Shown here: one piece after another, positions 47,450 to 56,756 of the stretch
Layout of the letters: the number at the start of each line of letters is the position of its first letter
Position numbering within the stretch: position 1 is the stretch's first letter
Source: Ramlibacter sp.
GTDB lineage: Bacteria > Pseudomonadota > Gammaproteobacteria > Burkholderiales > Burkholderiaceae_C
NCBI RefSeq assembly: GCF_029866045.1
Contig: NZ_JARXAB010000023.1
Location: 1 to 64,000 of the forward strand
Reading direction: 5' to 3'
Length of the DNA: 64,000 bases
The notes under the pieces: generated by a model
Databases searched by the model: none
What the model was told of the DNA's origin: nothing
What the model saw: the letters and a program-made list of their open reading frames with translations, nothing else
Program-made: the position numbers and the translations under genes

Positions 47450-48265
47450 ATGCGGGAAATGTTCCTTTCCCTCAGGCGCCGGCTGCTCCATCGCCTGCTT
47501 GCGCCGCTCCTGGCCGAGCAGGCCGAGCACCAGCGCCGATTCATCGCCGACGCGGCGCACCAGTTGCGAACGCCGCTGGCCGGCTTGCAGTCCCAGGTAG
47601 AGGCCTGGGCCCAGGCGGCCCGGCGCATCGTGCCCCCTGGGGGCAGTGGCAGTCTGCTGGTCCCTGTCGACCAGGTCGACAAGCTTCGCAACGCCACCCG
47701 TCGCACCACACAACTGGCCAATCAGCTGCTGGCTCTCTCCCGCGCCGAGGCCCGAACCACCAGCGACCATCCGATGGAGCCTGTAGACCTTCGCGCACTG
47801 GCAGGGGGCGTCCTCGAAACCTACCTGGACCGGGCCGCTGCGCGACGCATCGACCTGGGAATGGCCCTGGAAGGCGATGGACCCGAGCCCGCCCGCGCCT
47901 GGGGTCAGGAGTGGTTGCTGAGGGAGCTCTTGGCCAACCTGGTGGACAACGCCATCAAGTACACCCCTGAAGGCGGCACCATCACCATTGGCGGCGGCCT
48001 GCGCCCGGGCGGCCCGGCCTGGCTTTCAGTCGAGGACGACGGCCCCGGTGTCCCGGAGGCGCTGCTGCCACGCCTCTTGGACCGCTTCTACCGGGTGCCC
48101 GGCAGCACCGGCGAGGGCACCGGCCTGGGCCTGGCCATCGTCGACGAAATTGCCCGGGTCCACCGCGGGCGGCTCCTCCTCGGTGCCGGCGCTGAAGGGC
48201 GCGGGCTGCGGGTGGTGATGGAATGGCCTGGCTCGCGGGCCCCTCTGGCCAGCGCCGAGCCCTGA
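47450..48265 (+). CDS. Histidine kinase lacking its sensor domain (TctE/QseC-like remnant)
   Basis: 271 residues; related kinases have about 450-480. After only 28 residues comes the H-box FIADAAHQLRTPLAGLQ (His at about 37). The ATPase domain has LLANLVDNAIKYTPEGG, VEDDGPGVPEALLPRLLDRFYR and GEGTGLGLAIVDEIARVHRG, all intact. The start, SLRRRLLHRLLAPLL, looks like the residues before the first membrane segment of a TctE-type kinase, and AEQAEHQRR like the end of its linker; the two membrane segments, periplasmic part and HAMP are missing. Possibly a soluble, signal-independent kinase. Confidence 0.8.
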   Translation: MREMFLSLRRRLLHRLLAPLLAEQAEHQRRFIADAAHQLRTPLAGLQSQVEAWAQAARRIVPPGGSGSLLVPVDQVDKLRNATRRTTQLANQLLALSRAEARTTSDHPMEPVDLRALAGGVLETYLDRAAARRIDLGMALEGDGPEPARAWGQEWLLRELLANLVDNAIKYTPEGGTITIGGGLRPGGPAWLSVEDDGPGVPEALLPRLLDRFYRVPGSTGEGTGLGLAIVDEIARVHRGRLLLGAGAEGRGLRVVMEWPGSRAPLASAEP

Positions 48266-48424
48266 TGGGCAGCGAGACCTGTCCCCGCCCTACTCCAGGC
48301 GGCCTAGAGCCGAGGCCAAAAGATACGCAGGTGAGCGCGCACTCATGACCTTTGCCGCACCGGGACAACCCGTGGCGAGAGCGTCTTTTGCCTGTGCGAG
48401 AATGCCCGAAACCAACCGTCTGCC

Positions 48425-49072
48425 ATGCCCGACGCCGAGTCCTCCCTGCCCTCTGACAACGACGCCCAGGCGCCGGCTGTTGCGCCTGCGCGCAAGCGCC
48501 CCAAGCCCGGTGAGCGGCGGGTCCAGATCCTTCAGGCGCTGGCCACCATGCTCGAGCAGCCGGGTGCCGAGCGCATCACCACCGCCGCGCTAGCAGCCAA
48601 GCTGTCGGTCAGCGAGGCAGCCCTTTATCGCCACTTCGCCAGCAAGGCGCAGATGTTCGAGGGGCTGATCGACTTCATCGAGGAGACAGTGTTCTCCTTG
48701 ATCAACCAGATCCAGTCCCGGCAGCCTGGCGATGCCTTGCGCCAGACCGCTGGCATCGTCTCCGTCGTGGTGCAGTTCGCCGAGCGCAACCCGGGCATGA
48801 CCCGCGTCATGGTAGGAGACGCCCTGGTCTTCGAGCACGAGCGGCTGCAGCAGCGCATGAACCAGTTCTTTGACAAGCTCGAGGCGGCCCTGCGCCAGTG
48901 CCTGCGCGAGGCCATGGAGGCCGCTGACACCGCCACGCCCACCGTCGACGCCCAGGTTCGGGCCTCCCTGCTTACCGCCTTCCTGCTCGGGCGCTTGCAG
49001 CGCTTTGCCCGCTCGGGCTACCGCAAGTCACCCTCCGAGCACCTCGACGCTTGCCTGGCCCGGATGCTCTGA
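48425..49072 (+). CDS. slmA: Nucleoid occlusion factor SlmA (TetR family)
   Basis: 215 residues. RRVQILQALATMLEQPGAERITTAALAAKLSVSEAALYRHFASKAQMFEGLIDFIEE is the SlmA DNA-binding domain; ERNPGMTRVMVGDALVFEHERLQQRMNQFFDKLEAALRQ matches the FtsZ-interacting and dimer region. SlmA blocks Z-ring assembly over the nucleoid. It lies downstream of argB, as in other betaproteobacteria, separated here by the two-component genes. The N-terminal 30 residues are extra and unstructured. Confidence 0.92.
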   Translation: MPDAESSLPSDNDAQAPAVAPARKRPKPGERRVQILQALATMLEQPGAERITTAALAAKLSVSEAALYRHFASKAQMFEGLIDFIEETVFSLINQIQSRQPGDALRQTAGIVSVVVQFAERNPGMTRVMVGDALVFEHERLQQRMNQFFDKLEAALRQCLREAMEAADTATPTVDAQVRASLLTAFLLGRLQRFARSGYRKSPSEHLDACLARML

Positions 49073-49175
49073 GTCCGTAGGCCCTGCTCCCCGCGCGCGC
49101 CGGCACGCTCGGTCGCCCACCGCCAAGTTCCCGAGCAAAGCAGGCATCGAACCTGTGGGAACCATGGTAAAAATA

Positions 49176-49190
49176 GAACGACCGTTCGTT
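49176..49190 (+). promoter_or_regulatory. Inverted repeat before the TetR gene (putative operator)
   Basis: AACGA (49177-49181) and TCGTT (49186-49190) pair around a CCGT centre; the wider run is GAACGACCGTTCGTT. It lies 23 bases before the TetR ATG in a local AT-rich stretch. TetR regulators of fatty acid genes commonly bind such 15-base sites and repress their own gene. Confidence 0.55.
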
Positions 49191-49212
49191 TTATTTCGTA
49201 GAGTCCGACGCC

Positions 49213-49878
49213 ATGGCCGATCCCGTCCTGTCTGAACCCCCCCCAGCTGACACCGCCGAGTCCAGGCCTGGACGCAACCTGCACAAGGGCCAGCAGACCA
49301 AGGCCGCCATTCTCGATGCCGCGCTGGCGCTGGCTGGCCAGGTCGGCCTTGAAGGCCTCTCCATCGGTGCCCTGGCGGAGGTCGCCGGCATGAGCAAGTC
49401 CGGCGTCTTCGCGCATTTCGGCTCGCGCGAAGAACTTCAGATTTCGGTGGTGCGCGAGTACCACCGCCGTTTTGAAGACGAGGTGTTTTTTCCGGCGATG
49501 AAGGCCTCCCGCGGCCTGCCACGCCTGCGCCAGTTGTTCGCCAACTGGATCTTGCGCACCTCGATCGAGATCGACTCGGGCTGCATCTACATCAGCGGCG
49601 CGGTCGAGTTCGACGACCGGCCGGGCCCGGTGCGCGACGCCCTCGTGGAGTCGGTGCGCATCTGGCATGCGGCGGTACATCGCGCCATTGCCGGTGCCAA
49701 GCAGGCCGGTCATCTGAAGGCCCAGACGGACGAGGACCAGCTGCTGATGGAGATCCATGGCCTGATCCTGGCCCTGCACTACGAGGCGCGCTTCCTGCGC
49801 AACCCCGGCTGCATTCCCCGCGCCCATCACGGATTTGACAACCTGCTGCGCCAGCATCTGACCGACGCGGCATCCTGA
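49213..49878 (+). CDS. TetR-family regulator of the adjacent beta-oxidation genes
   Basis: 221 residues. HTH region about 25-72: TKAAILDAALALAGQVGLEGLSIGALAEVAGMSKSGVFAHFGSREEL. The C-terminal half carries a TetR_C-type ligand domain (SGCIYISGAVEFDDRPGPVRDAL). It sits 49 bases before an acyl-CoA dehydrogenase gene on the same strand, so acyl-CoA is a plausible ligand. The first 25 residues are Pro-rich. Confidence 0.88.
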   Translation: MADPVLSEPPPADTAESRPGRNLHKGQQTKAAILDAALALAGQVGLEGLSIGALAEVAGMSKSGVFAHFGSREELQISVVREYHRRFEDEVFFPAMKASRGLPRLRQLFANWILRTSIEIDSGCIYISGAVEFDDRPGPVRDALVESVRIWHAAVHRAIAGAKQAGHLKAQTDEDQLLMEIHGLILALHYEARFLRNPGCIPRAHHGFDNLLRQHLTDAAS

Positions 49879-49927
49879 CCGTATCCCCCAATCTGTCCCA
49901 TATTTCCCCGTTTCCAAGGAGATCCCC

Positions 49928-51724
49928 ATGCCCAGCTACGTTCCGCCCCTGCGCGACATGCAGTTTGTTCTGCACGAGGTTTTGCAGGTCGCCGGCGAAT
50001 TCAAGGCCCTGCCGGCCCATGCCGAGGTTGACGAGGGCACGGTCAACGCCATCCTGGAGGAGGGCGGTAAGTTCGCCAGCGAGGTGATCGCGCCCCTCAA
50101 CCGCGTTGGCGACGAGGAGGGCTGCACGCTCGACCGCGCCACCCATGAAGTCACCACCCCCACCGGCTTCAAGGCGGCGTTTGCCAAGTACGTGGAAGGC
50201 GGCTGGCCCGCCCTCTCGGCCGACCCGGCCTACGGCGGCCAGGGTCTGCCGATCGTGCTGAACCAGTGCTTCTACGAAATGCTCAACAGCGCCAACCAGG
50301 CCTGGACCATGTACCCGGGCCTGACCCACGGCGCCTACGAGTGCCTGCACGCCCATGGCACGGAAGCGCAAAAGCAGATGTACCTGCCCAAGCTCACCAA
50401 CGGCGAGTGGACCGGCACCATGTGCCTGACCGAGCCGCACTGTGGCACGGACCTGGGCATGCTGCGTACCAAGGCTGAGCCCCAGCCCGATGGCAGCTAC
50501 CGCCTCACCGGCCAGAAGATTTTCATCTCCGCCGGGGAGCACGACTTTGTCTCCAACATCGTCCACCTGGTGCTGGCCCGCCTGCCCGACGCGCCGGCCG
50601 GCAGCAAGGGCATCAGCCTGTTCATCGTGCCCAAGTACCTGGTGAACCCCGACGGGTCGCTGGGCGCGCGCAACGGCATTTATTGCGGCGGCCTCGAACA
50701 CAAGATGGGCATTCACGGCAATGCCACCGCCCAGATGGTGCTCGATGGCGCCGTCGGCACGCTGGTGGGTCAGCCGCACAAAGGCCTGGCGGCGATGTTC
50801 ATCATGATGAACGCCGCCCGCATCGGCGTGGGCATGCAGTCCCTGGGCCTGACCGAAGTGGCCTACCAAAACGCCCTGGCCTACGCCAAAGACCGCCTGC
50901 AATCGCGCAGCCTGTCTGGCCCCAAGATGAAGGACAAGCCGGCCGACTCCATCCTGGTGCACCCCGACGTGCGCAAGATGATCCTCACCGCCAAGGCCTA
51001 TGCCGAGGGTGGCCGCGCGCTCAACCTGTTTTGCGCGCTGTTGATCGACCGTGAGCTCAATCACCCCGACGAGAAGGTGCGCAAGGACGCCGCCGAGCTC
51101 GTGGCCCTGCTCACGCCCATCGTCAAGGCCTTCATCACCGATAACGGCCACATCGCCACCAACGCCTGCATGCAGGTCTTCGGCGGTCACGGCTTTATCA
51201 AGGAATGGGGCATGGAGCAGTTCGTGCGGGACAACCGTATCAACATGATCTACGAGGGCACCAACACCATCCAGTCGCTCGACCTGCTGGGGCGCAAGGT
51301 GCTGGGTAACCAGGGCGCCACGCTGAAAAAATTCGGCAAGCTGGTCGCGCAGTTGGTCGAGGAGGAAGGCGTCAACGAGAAGATGGCCGAGTTCATCAAC
51401 CCGCTGGCCTACCTGGGCGACAAGATGACCAAGTTCACCACCGAGCTGGGTTTTCGCGCCTTCCAGATCCCGGATGAAGTGGGCGGCGCCGCCGTCGACG
51501 ACCTCCGGGGGGCCGGCCACCTGGTGTTCGGCTACTTCTGGGCTCGCATGGCCCAGGTCGCTCTGCGCCAGATCGAGGCCGGCAACTCCGACCCCTTCTA
51601 CAAGGCCAAGCTGCAGACGGCGCGCTTTTACTTCGCCCGCCTGTTCCCCGAGACGGCCAGCCTGATGCTCACTGCCCGCAGCGGGGTGAAGGTGCTACTC
51701 GACACCGAGGAAGCGCTGGCCTGA
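49928..51724 (+). CDS. Acyl-CoA dehydrogenase (large, C-terminal extended type)
   Basis: 598 residues, about 200 longer than the basic family. MCLTEPHCGTDLGMLRTKA (FAD contact), KIFISAGEHDF, and NACMQVFGGHGFIKEWGMEQFVRDNRINMIYEGTNTIQSLDLLGRK hold the FAD and catalytic regions; the glutamate of IYEGTNTIQ is the usual base position. The C-terminal 130 residues are the extra domain of DmdC/FadE-like enzymes. Oxidises acyl-CoA to enoyl-CoA. AAGGAG lies before the ATG. Confidence 0.94.
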   Translation: MPSYVPPLRDMQFVLHEVLQVAGEFKALPAHAEVDEGTVNAILEEGGKFASEVIAPLNRVGDEEGCTLDRATHEVTTPTGFKAAFAKYVEGGWPALSADPAYGGQGLPIVLNQCFYEMLNSANQAWTMYPGLTHGAYECLHAHGTEAQKQMYLPKLTNGEWTGTMCLTEPHCGTDLGMLRTKAEPQPDGSYRLTGQKIFISAGEHDFVSNIVHLVLARLPDAPAGSKGISLFIVPKYLVNPDGSLGARNGIYCGGLEHKMGIHGNATAQMVLDGAVGTLVGQPHKGLAAMFIMMNAARIGVGMQSLGLTEVAYQNALAYAKDRLQSRSLSGPKMKDKPADSILVHPDVRKMILTAKAYAEGGRALNLFCALLIDRELNHPDEKVRKDAAELVALLTPIVKAFITDNGHIATNACMQVFGGHGFIKEWGMEQFVRDNRINMIYEGTNTIQSLDLLGRKVLGNQGATLKKFGKLVAQLVEEEGVNEKMAEFINPLAYLGDKMTKFTTELGFRAFQIPDEVGGAAVDDLRGAGHLVFGYFWARMAQVALRQIEAGNSDPFYKAKLQTARFYFARLFPETASLMLTARSGVKVLLDTEEALA

Positions 51725-51792
51725 AGGGCCTCTTCCCCTCTGCGCATCATCGCCACCGACCCGAACCCAAGACGCCCTATTTGGAGACCTGT

Positions 51793-52245
51793 ATGAACGC
51801 TCCCAACCGCTTCGCTCGCCTGCTCGCCGCTTTTTCGCTCGCCGCCACCGGCAGCGCCTGGGCCCAGATGACCCCGGTAGGCACCTGGCACAACATCGAC
51901 GACAAGACCGGAGAGATCAAGTCCGAGATCCGCGTCTACGAGGCCGACGGGGGCGCTGTCCATGGTCGTGTCGAAAAGCTGCTTCGAAAAGACGCCAAGC
52001 CCGACAGCCGTTGCATGGACTGCGAAGGTGACCGCAAGGACAAGCTGATCGTCGGCCTGGAGATCATTCGCGGCGTCCGCAAGGTGGCCGGCAAGGACGT
52101 CTGGGAAGGCGGCAAGATTCTCGATCCGGAAAATGGTCGCGAATACAGCCTGCGCATTACCCCGATCGAGGGTGGTCGCAAGCTCGAGGTGCGTGGCTCT
52201 ATCGCCTTTATTGGCCGCACCCAGACCTGGGTGCGGGTACCGTGA
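51793..52245 (+). CDS. DUF2147 exported protein
   Basis: 150 residues. Signal peptide 1-25 ending in SAWA. The mature part starts PVGTWHNIDDKTGEIKSEIRVYE and later has CMDCEGDRKDKLIVGLEII and GGKILDPENGREYSLRI, the DUF2147 signature, including two close cysteines. Function unknown. Placed between the dehydrogenase and FadB-like genes, in the same direction, so probably cotranscribed. Confidence 0.88.
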   Translation: MNAPNRFARLLAAFSLAATGSAWAQMTPVGTWHNIDDKTGEIKSEIRVYEADGGAVHGRVEKLLRKDAKPDSRCMDCEGDRKDKLIVGLEIIRGVRKVAGKDVWEGGKILDPENGREYSLRITPIEGGRKLEVRGSIAFIGRTQTWVRVP

Positions 52246-52259
52246 CCCGGGCGGACAAC

Positions 52260-54689
52260 ATGAACCAGTTCCAGGTCAGGAAGGTCGCCGTGCTTGGCGC
52301 CGGGGTGATGGGGGCGCAAATTGCTGCTCACCTCGTGAATGTGAAAGTGCCGGTGGTCCTGTTTGACCTGCCGGCCAAGGACCAGGACGGGGGACGGACC
52401 CCGTCCGCCAAGTCCTCGAAGAACGGCATCGTCACCAAGGCGATCGAGGCCTTGAAGAAGCAGAAGCCCTCGCCCTTGGGCATAGCAGCCGACGCCGACC
52501 TGATTCAGGCAGCCAATTACGAAGAGCATCTCAAGCTCCTGAAGGACTGCGACCTGGTGATCGAGGCAATCGCCGAGCGCATGGACTGGAAGCTCGACCT
52601 CTACGCAAAAATAGCGCCGCACCTGGGCCCGCGCACCATCGTCGCCTCCAACACCTCGGGCCTGTCTATCCGCAAGATGGCCGAGGCCCTGCCCGAAGCC
52701 GTGCGCCCGCGCTTTTGCGGTATCCACTTTTTCAACCCCCCCCGGTACATGTATCTGGTGGAGTTGATTGCCACCCCGTCGACCGACGCCCAGGTGCTGG
52801 ACGACCTGGAGACCTTTGTCACCAGCGGACTGGGCAAGGGCGTGGTGCGGGCCAAGGACTCGCCCAACTTCATCGCCAACCGGGTGGGCATTGCCGGCAT
52901 GCTGGCCACCATGGCCGAGGCCGACCGCTACGGCCTGAGCTATGACGTGGTGGACGACCTCACGGGCAAAAAGATGGGTCGCGCCGGCAGCGGCACCTTC
53001 CGCACCGCCGACGTGGTGGGCCTGGACACCATGGCGCATGTGATCAAGACGCTGCAGGACAACTTCAGCGAAGCCTCTGATCCCTTCTACCCGAGCTTTG
53101 CCACGCCCAAGGTGCTGCAGACGCTGCTCGAAAAGGGCAACCTCGGCCAGAAAACACAGGCGGGTTTTTACAAGAAGGTCGGCCGCGACGTGCTGCGCTT
53201 CGACGCAGCGCAGGGCGACTACGTCCCCGCCGGCCAGAAGTGCGACGAGGTCTACGCCCGCATGCTCAAAAAGCCTGCGGCCGAACGCCTGGCCCTGCTT
53301 CGCAAGGCCGAAGGGCCGCAAGGCCGCTTTCTCTGGGCCCTGCTTCGTAACGGCTTTCATTACGCCGCGGTGCACCTGGGCGGCATTGCCGACACCGCTC
53401 GTGACCTCGACCTCGCGCTGCGCTGGGGCTTTGGCATGAAGCAGGGGCCTTTCGAACTCTGGCAGGAGGCGGGCTGGTTGCAGGTGGCGCGTTGGGTGCA
53501 AGAAGACATCGACGCGGGCCTCGCCCTGTCGAAGGCGCCGCTGCCGAAATGGGTGTTCGAAGGCCCGGTGGCCGAGGCTGGTGGTGTGCACACGCCGCAA
53601 GGCTCCTTCAATCCCACGACAGGACGCTTCGAGCCGCCGCGCCGCCTGCCGGTACACGCGCGCCAGCTGTTCCCCGAGTCGGTCCTGGGTAGCGAGGCGC
53701 AGGGCTTCGAGACCGCGGGCCGCAGCCTGCACGAGGACAAGAACATCCGCCTCTGGACGCTGGACGAGGAGGTGCTCATCACCTCGCTCAAGACCAAGAT
53801 GCACGTCATCAGCCCCGAAGTGGCCGAAGGCCTGCAGAAGGCGGTGACGCTGGCCGAACAGCAGTTCAAGGCCCTGGTGATCTGGTCTGGCGACGAGCCC
53901 TTTTCTGCCGGTGCCGACCTGGAGTCCATGCTGCCCGCCTTCATGGCGGTGGGCGTGGCCGCGATCGAGGACGCCGAGGGCTTCTTGCAGCAAACGATGC
54001 TGCGCATTCGCTACGCCGGTGTGCCGGTGGTCAGTGCCATTCGTGGTCTGGCTCTGGGCGGTGGCTGCGAACTCGCCATCCACTCCGCACGTCGCGTCGC
54101 CGCAATGGAAAGCTACATCGGCCTGGTGGAGGTGGGCGTGGGTCTGGTGCCTGGCGCCGGCGGCCTGGCCTACATCGCCCGCCGTGCCGCCGAGAACATG
54201 GCGCTGTCGGCGCACAAGGACATCACGCCCTTCCTGACCGACGGTTTCGCCGCGGCCGCCATGGCCAAGGTGGGCACCAGCGCCATCGAATCACGCCAAC
54301 TCGGCTACCTGCTCGACTCGGACCTGATCGTTCCCAACAAGGACGAACTGCTGTGGGTCGCCCTGCGTGAGGCGCGGGCCCTGGCCGACGGTGGCTGGCG
54401 CGCGCCGCACCGCAGGCCCTTCCCGGTCGGCGGTCGCGCGCTCAAGGCGACGCTCCAGGGCCAGTTGGTGAACATGCGCGACGGCGGTTTCATCAGCGCG
54501 CACGACTTTCGCATCGCCAGCCACATTGCCCATGTACTGACGGGTGGCGATGTGGACCCGGGCACCTTGGTCACCGAGGAATACCTCATGACCCTCGAGC
54601 GCCAGGCCTTTTGCGCCCTGGTCGCGCACCCGAAGACGCAGGAACGCATCCTGGGCCTGCTGTCCACCGGCAAGCCCCTTCGCAATTGA
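52260..54689 (+). CDS. 3-hydroxyacyl-CoA dehydrogenase / enoyl-CoA hydratase fusion (FadB-like)
   Basis: 809 residues. The N-terminal half is the NAD-binding dehydrogenase: VAVLGAGVMGAQIAAHLVN (about 8-26), SNTSGLSIRKMAEALPE, FCGIHFFNPPRYMYLVELI. The C-terminal half (about 500-740) is a crotonase: PFSAGADLESMLPAF and RGLALGGGCELAIHSARR with GAGG further on. The domain order is the reverse of E. coli FadB. Catalyses hydration and oxidation steps of beta-oxidation. The ATG at 52260 gives the conserved start. Confidence 0.94.
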   Translation: MNQFQVRKVAVLGAGVMGAQIAAHLVNVKVPVVLFDLPAKDQDGGRTPSAKSSKNGIVTKAIEALKKQKPSPLGIAADADLIQAANYEEHLKLLKDCDLVIEAIAERMDWKLDLYAKIAPHLGPRTIVASNTSGLSIRKMAEALPEAVRPRFCGIHFFNPPRYMYLVELIATPSTDAQVLDDLETFVTSGLGKGVVRAKDSPNFIANRVGIAGMLATMAEADRYGLSYDVVDDLTGKKMGRAGSGTFRTADVVGLDTMAHVIKTLQDNFSEASDPFYPSFATPKVLQTLLEKGNLGQKTQAGFYKKVGRDVLRFDAAQGDYVPAGQKCDEVYARMLKKPAAERLALLRKAEGPQGRFLWALLRNGFHYAAVHLGGIADTARDLDLALRWGFGMKQGPFELWQEAGWLQVARWVQEDIDAGLALSKAPLPKWVFEGPVAEAGGVHTPQGSFNPTTGRFEPPRRLPVHARQLFPESVLGSEAQGFETAGRSLHEDKNIRLWTLDEEVLITSLKTKMHVISPEVAEGLQKAVTLAEQQFKALVIWSGDEPFSAGADLESMLPAFMAVGVAAIEDAEGFLQQTMLRIRYAGVPVVSAIRGLALGGGCELAIHSARRVAAMESYIGLVEVGVGLVPGAGGLAYIARRAAENMALSAHKDITPFLTDGFAAAAMAKVGTSAIESRQLGYLLDSDLIVPNKDELLWVALREARALADGGWRAPHRRPFPVGGRALKATLQGQLVNMRDGGFISAHDFRIASHIAHVLTGGDVDPGTLVTEEYLMTLERQAFCALVAHPKTQERILGLLSTGKPLRN

Positions 54690-54708
54690 GCCATTGACGG
54701 AGTCCGCC

Positions 54709-55917
54709 ATGAGCAAACAGATTCAGGACGCCTACATCGTCGCCGCCACCCGCACGCCCATTGGGCGCTCGCACCGGGGCTTTTTTCGCCAGACCCGTCC
54801 CGACGACCTGCTGGCCCATACCTTGCGCGCTGCCCTGGCCCAGGTCCCTGGGCTCGACCCGGCGGCGGTAGAGGACATCGTCTGCGGCTGCGCCATCCCC
54901 GAGGCCCAGCAGGGCCTGAACGTGGCGCGGGTCGCCGCCGTGCTGGCGGGGCTCCCGAAGTCGGTGGGCGGCGTCACCGTCAACCGCTTCTGCGCCTCGG
55001 GCCTGTCGGCGGTGCAGATGGCGGCCGACCGCATCCGGGTGGGAGAGGCCGAAGTGATGATCGCCGCTGGCGTCGAGAGCATGAGCATGGTGCCGATGAT
55101 GGGCAATTCGCCCTCGCTTTCACCCGCCATCTTCAAGGACCCCGACGACCTTGAGGCCTACGGCATCGCTTACGGCATGGGCCTCACCGCCGAGAAGGTG
55201 GCGCAGCAGTGGAAGGTCTCCCGCGAAGCGCAGGACCAGTTTGCCTACCAGTCGCACATGCGCGCGCTTGCCGCGATGAAGGCCGGCGAGTTCGACGCCG
55301 AAATCACCCCAGTGACGGTGGAAGAGCGCAGCGTCGACCTGGCCAGCGCCAAGGTCACGGTCACCCCCCGCACCGTGAGCCTGGACGAGGGCGCTCGACC
55401 CGACACCACGCCCGAGGGCCTGGCGAAGCTCAAGACCGTGTTCGCCGCGCGCGGCAGCGTCACCGCCGGCAACAGCTCGCAGACGTCTGACGGCGCCGGC
55501 GCACTCATCTTGGCCAGCGAGTCTGCTGTCAAGCGCTTCGGCCTCACGCCGCTCGCCCGCTTCGTGAGTTACGCCAGCCGGGGCGTGCCGCCGCACATCA
55601 TGGGCATCGGCCCGGTCGAGGCGATTCCCGCTGCGCTCAAGGCCGCGGGTCTCAAGCAAGACGCACTGGACTGGATCGAGCTCAATGAAGCCTTCGCTGC
55701 GCAGTCGCTGGCGGTGATGAACACACTCGGCCTCGACCCCGCCAAGGTCAACCCCATGGGCGGCGCCATCGCCCTGGGTCACCCCCTGGGCGCCACCGGC
55801 GCGATCCGCGCGGCCACGGTGGTCCATGCGCTGCGCCGTAAGAACCTGCGGTACGGCATGGTCACCATGTGCGTCGGCATGGGGCAGGGCGCAGCCGGTA
55901 TCTTCGAGCGGGTCTGA
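54709..55917 (+). CDS. Acetyl-CoA C-acyltransferase (thiolase)
   Basis: 402 residues. Catalytic Cys95 in VNRFCASGLSAVQM, GGAIALGHPLGATGA with the active-site His, and MCVGMGQGAAGIFE with the second Cys. AYIVAATRTPIGRSHRG is the thiolase N-terminus. Last step of the beta-oxidation spiral. 19 bases after the FadB-like gene. Confidence 0.96.
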   Translation: MSKQIQDAYIVAATRTPIGRSHRGFFRQTRPDDLLAHTLRAALAQVPGLDPAAVEDIVCGCAIPEAQQGLNVARVAAVLAGLPKSVGGVTVNRFCASGLSAVQMAADRIRVGEAEVMIAAGVESMSMVPMMGNSPSLSPAIFKDPDDLEAYGIAYGMGLTAEKVAQQWKVSREAQDQFAYQSHMRALAAMKAGEFDAEITPVTVEERSVDLASAKVTVTPRTVSLDEGARPDTTPEGLAKLKTVFAARGSVTAGNSSQTSDGAGALILASESAVKRFGLTPLARFVSYASRGVPPHIMGIGPVEAIPAALKAAGLKQDALDWIELNEAFAAQSLAVMNTLGLDPAKVNPMGGAIALGHPLGATGAIRAATVVHALRRKNLRYGMVTMCVGMGQGAAGIFERV

Positions 55918-55982
55918 AGCTGCGCGCTTGCGGCTGGCCCGGATATCCTTCACCTCAAACAAGCAGTCACGGAGAGACTTTC

Positions 55983-56747
55983 ATGAGCGACATCCTCGTC
56001 CACACCGAAGCGGGTGTGTGCACCCTCACCTTCAACCGCCCCGAGCGCAAGAACTCCATCACCGCCGCCATGTACGCCACGCTCGCCGACGCGCTGGAAG
56101 CGGCGGCGGCGGACCCCGCTGTGCGCGTCGCTGTCTTCCAAGGCAGTGAAACCGTGTTTTCTGCTGGCAACGACATCGGCGACTTTTTGAACAACAAGCC
56201 CAGTGGCGAGGAAGCGCCGGTGTTTCGCTTCATGCGCGCCCAGGCCATGTTCCCGAAGCCCTTGCTGGCCGCGGTGTGCGGGCCGGCGGTGGGCATCGGC
56301 ACCACGCTCCTGTTCCACTGCGACCTGGTCTACGCTGGCGACAACGCGGCTTTCTCCATGCCCTTCGTCAACCTGGGCCTGTGCGCCGAAAACGGCTCGA
56401 GCCTGCTGGCGCCGCGCTTGTTCGGCTACCAGCGCGCCGCCGAGGCGCTGCTGCTGGGCGAGCCCTTCATGGCCGAGGCGGCCCTGGAGGTCGGGCTGGT
56501 CAATCGTGTGGTGCCGCCTTCTGAAGCCAACGCCCTGGCCCAGGCTCAGGCGCGCAAGCTGGCGGCCAAGCCGCTGTCGGCATTGATCGAAACCAAGCGC
56601 CTGATGAAGCAGGGCGCCCAAGGCGAGGTGATGGCCCGCATCCGCGAAGAGGGTGAGAGCTTCCGTCGCATGCTGGCCGAACCGGCGGCGCGCGAGGCCT
56701 TCACCGCCTTCATGGAAAAACGCAAGCCCGATTTTTCCAAGGTCTGA
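55983..56747 (+). CDS. Enoyl-CoA hydratase/isomerase family protein
   Basis: 254 residues. Crotonase fold: CTLTFNRPERKNSITAAMYATL, FSAGNDIGDFLNNKPSGEE (oxyanion hole) and ICGPAVGIGTTLLFHCDLVYAG-type segment (VCGPAVGIGTTLLFH). The usual second Glu position is LGLCAENGSSLL, so one acidic residue is present. Last plus-strand gene of the beta-oxidation cluster. A GC hairpin (56748-56763) with no T-run lies at the convergent end. Confidence 0.92.
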   Translation: MSDILVHTEAGVCTLTFNRPERKNSITAAMYATLADALEAAAADPAVRVAVFQGSETVFSAGNDIGDFLNNKPSGEEAPVFRFMRAQAMFPKPLLAAVCGPAVGIGTTLLFHCDLVYAGDNAAFSMPFVNLGLCAENGSSLLAPRLFGYQRAAEALLLGEPFMAEAALEVGLVNRVVPPSEANALAQAQARKLAAKPLSALIETKRLMKQGAQGEVMARIREEGESFRRMLAEPAAREAFTAFMEKRKPDFSKV

Positions 56748-56756
56748 GCGCTGGGC

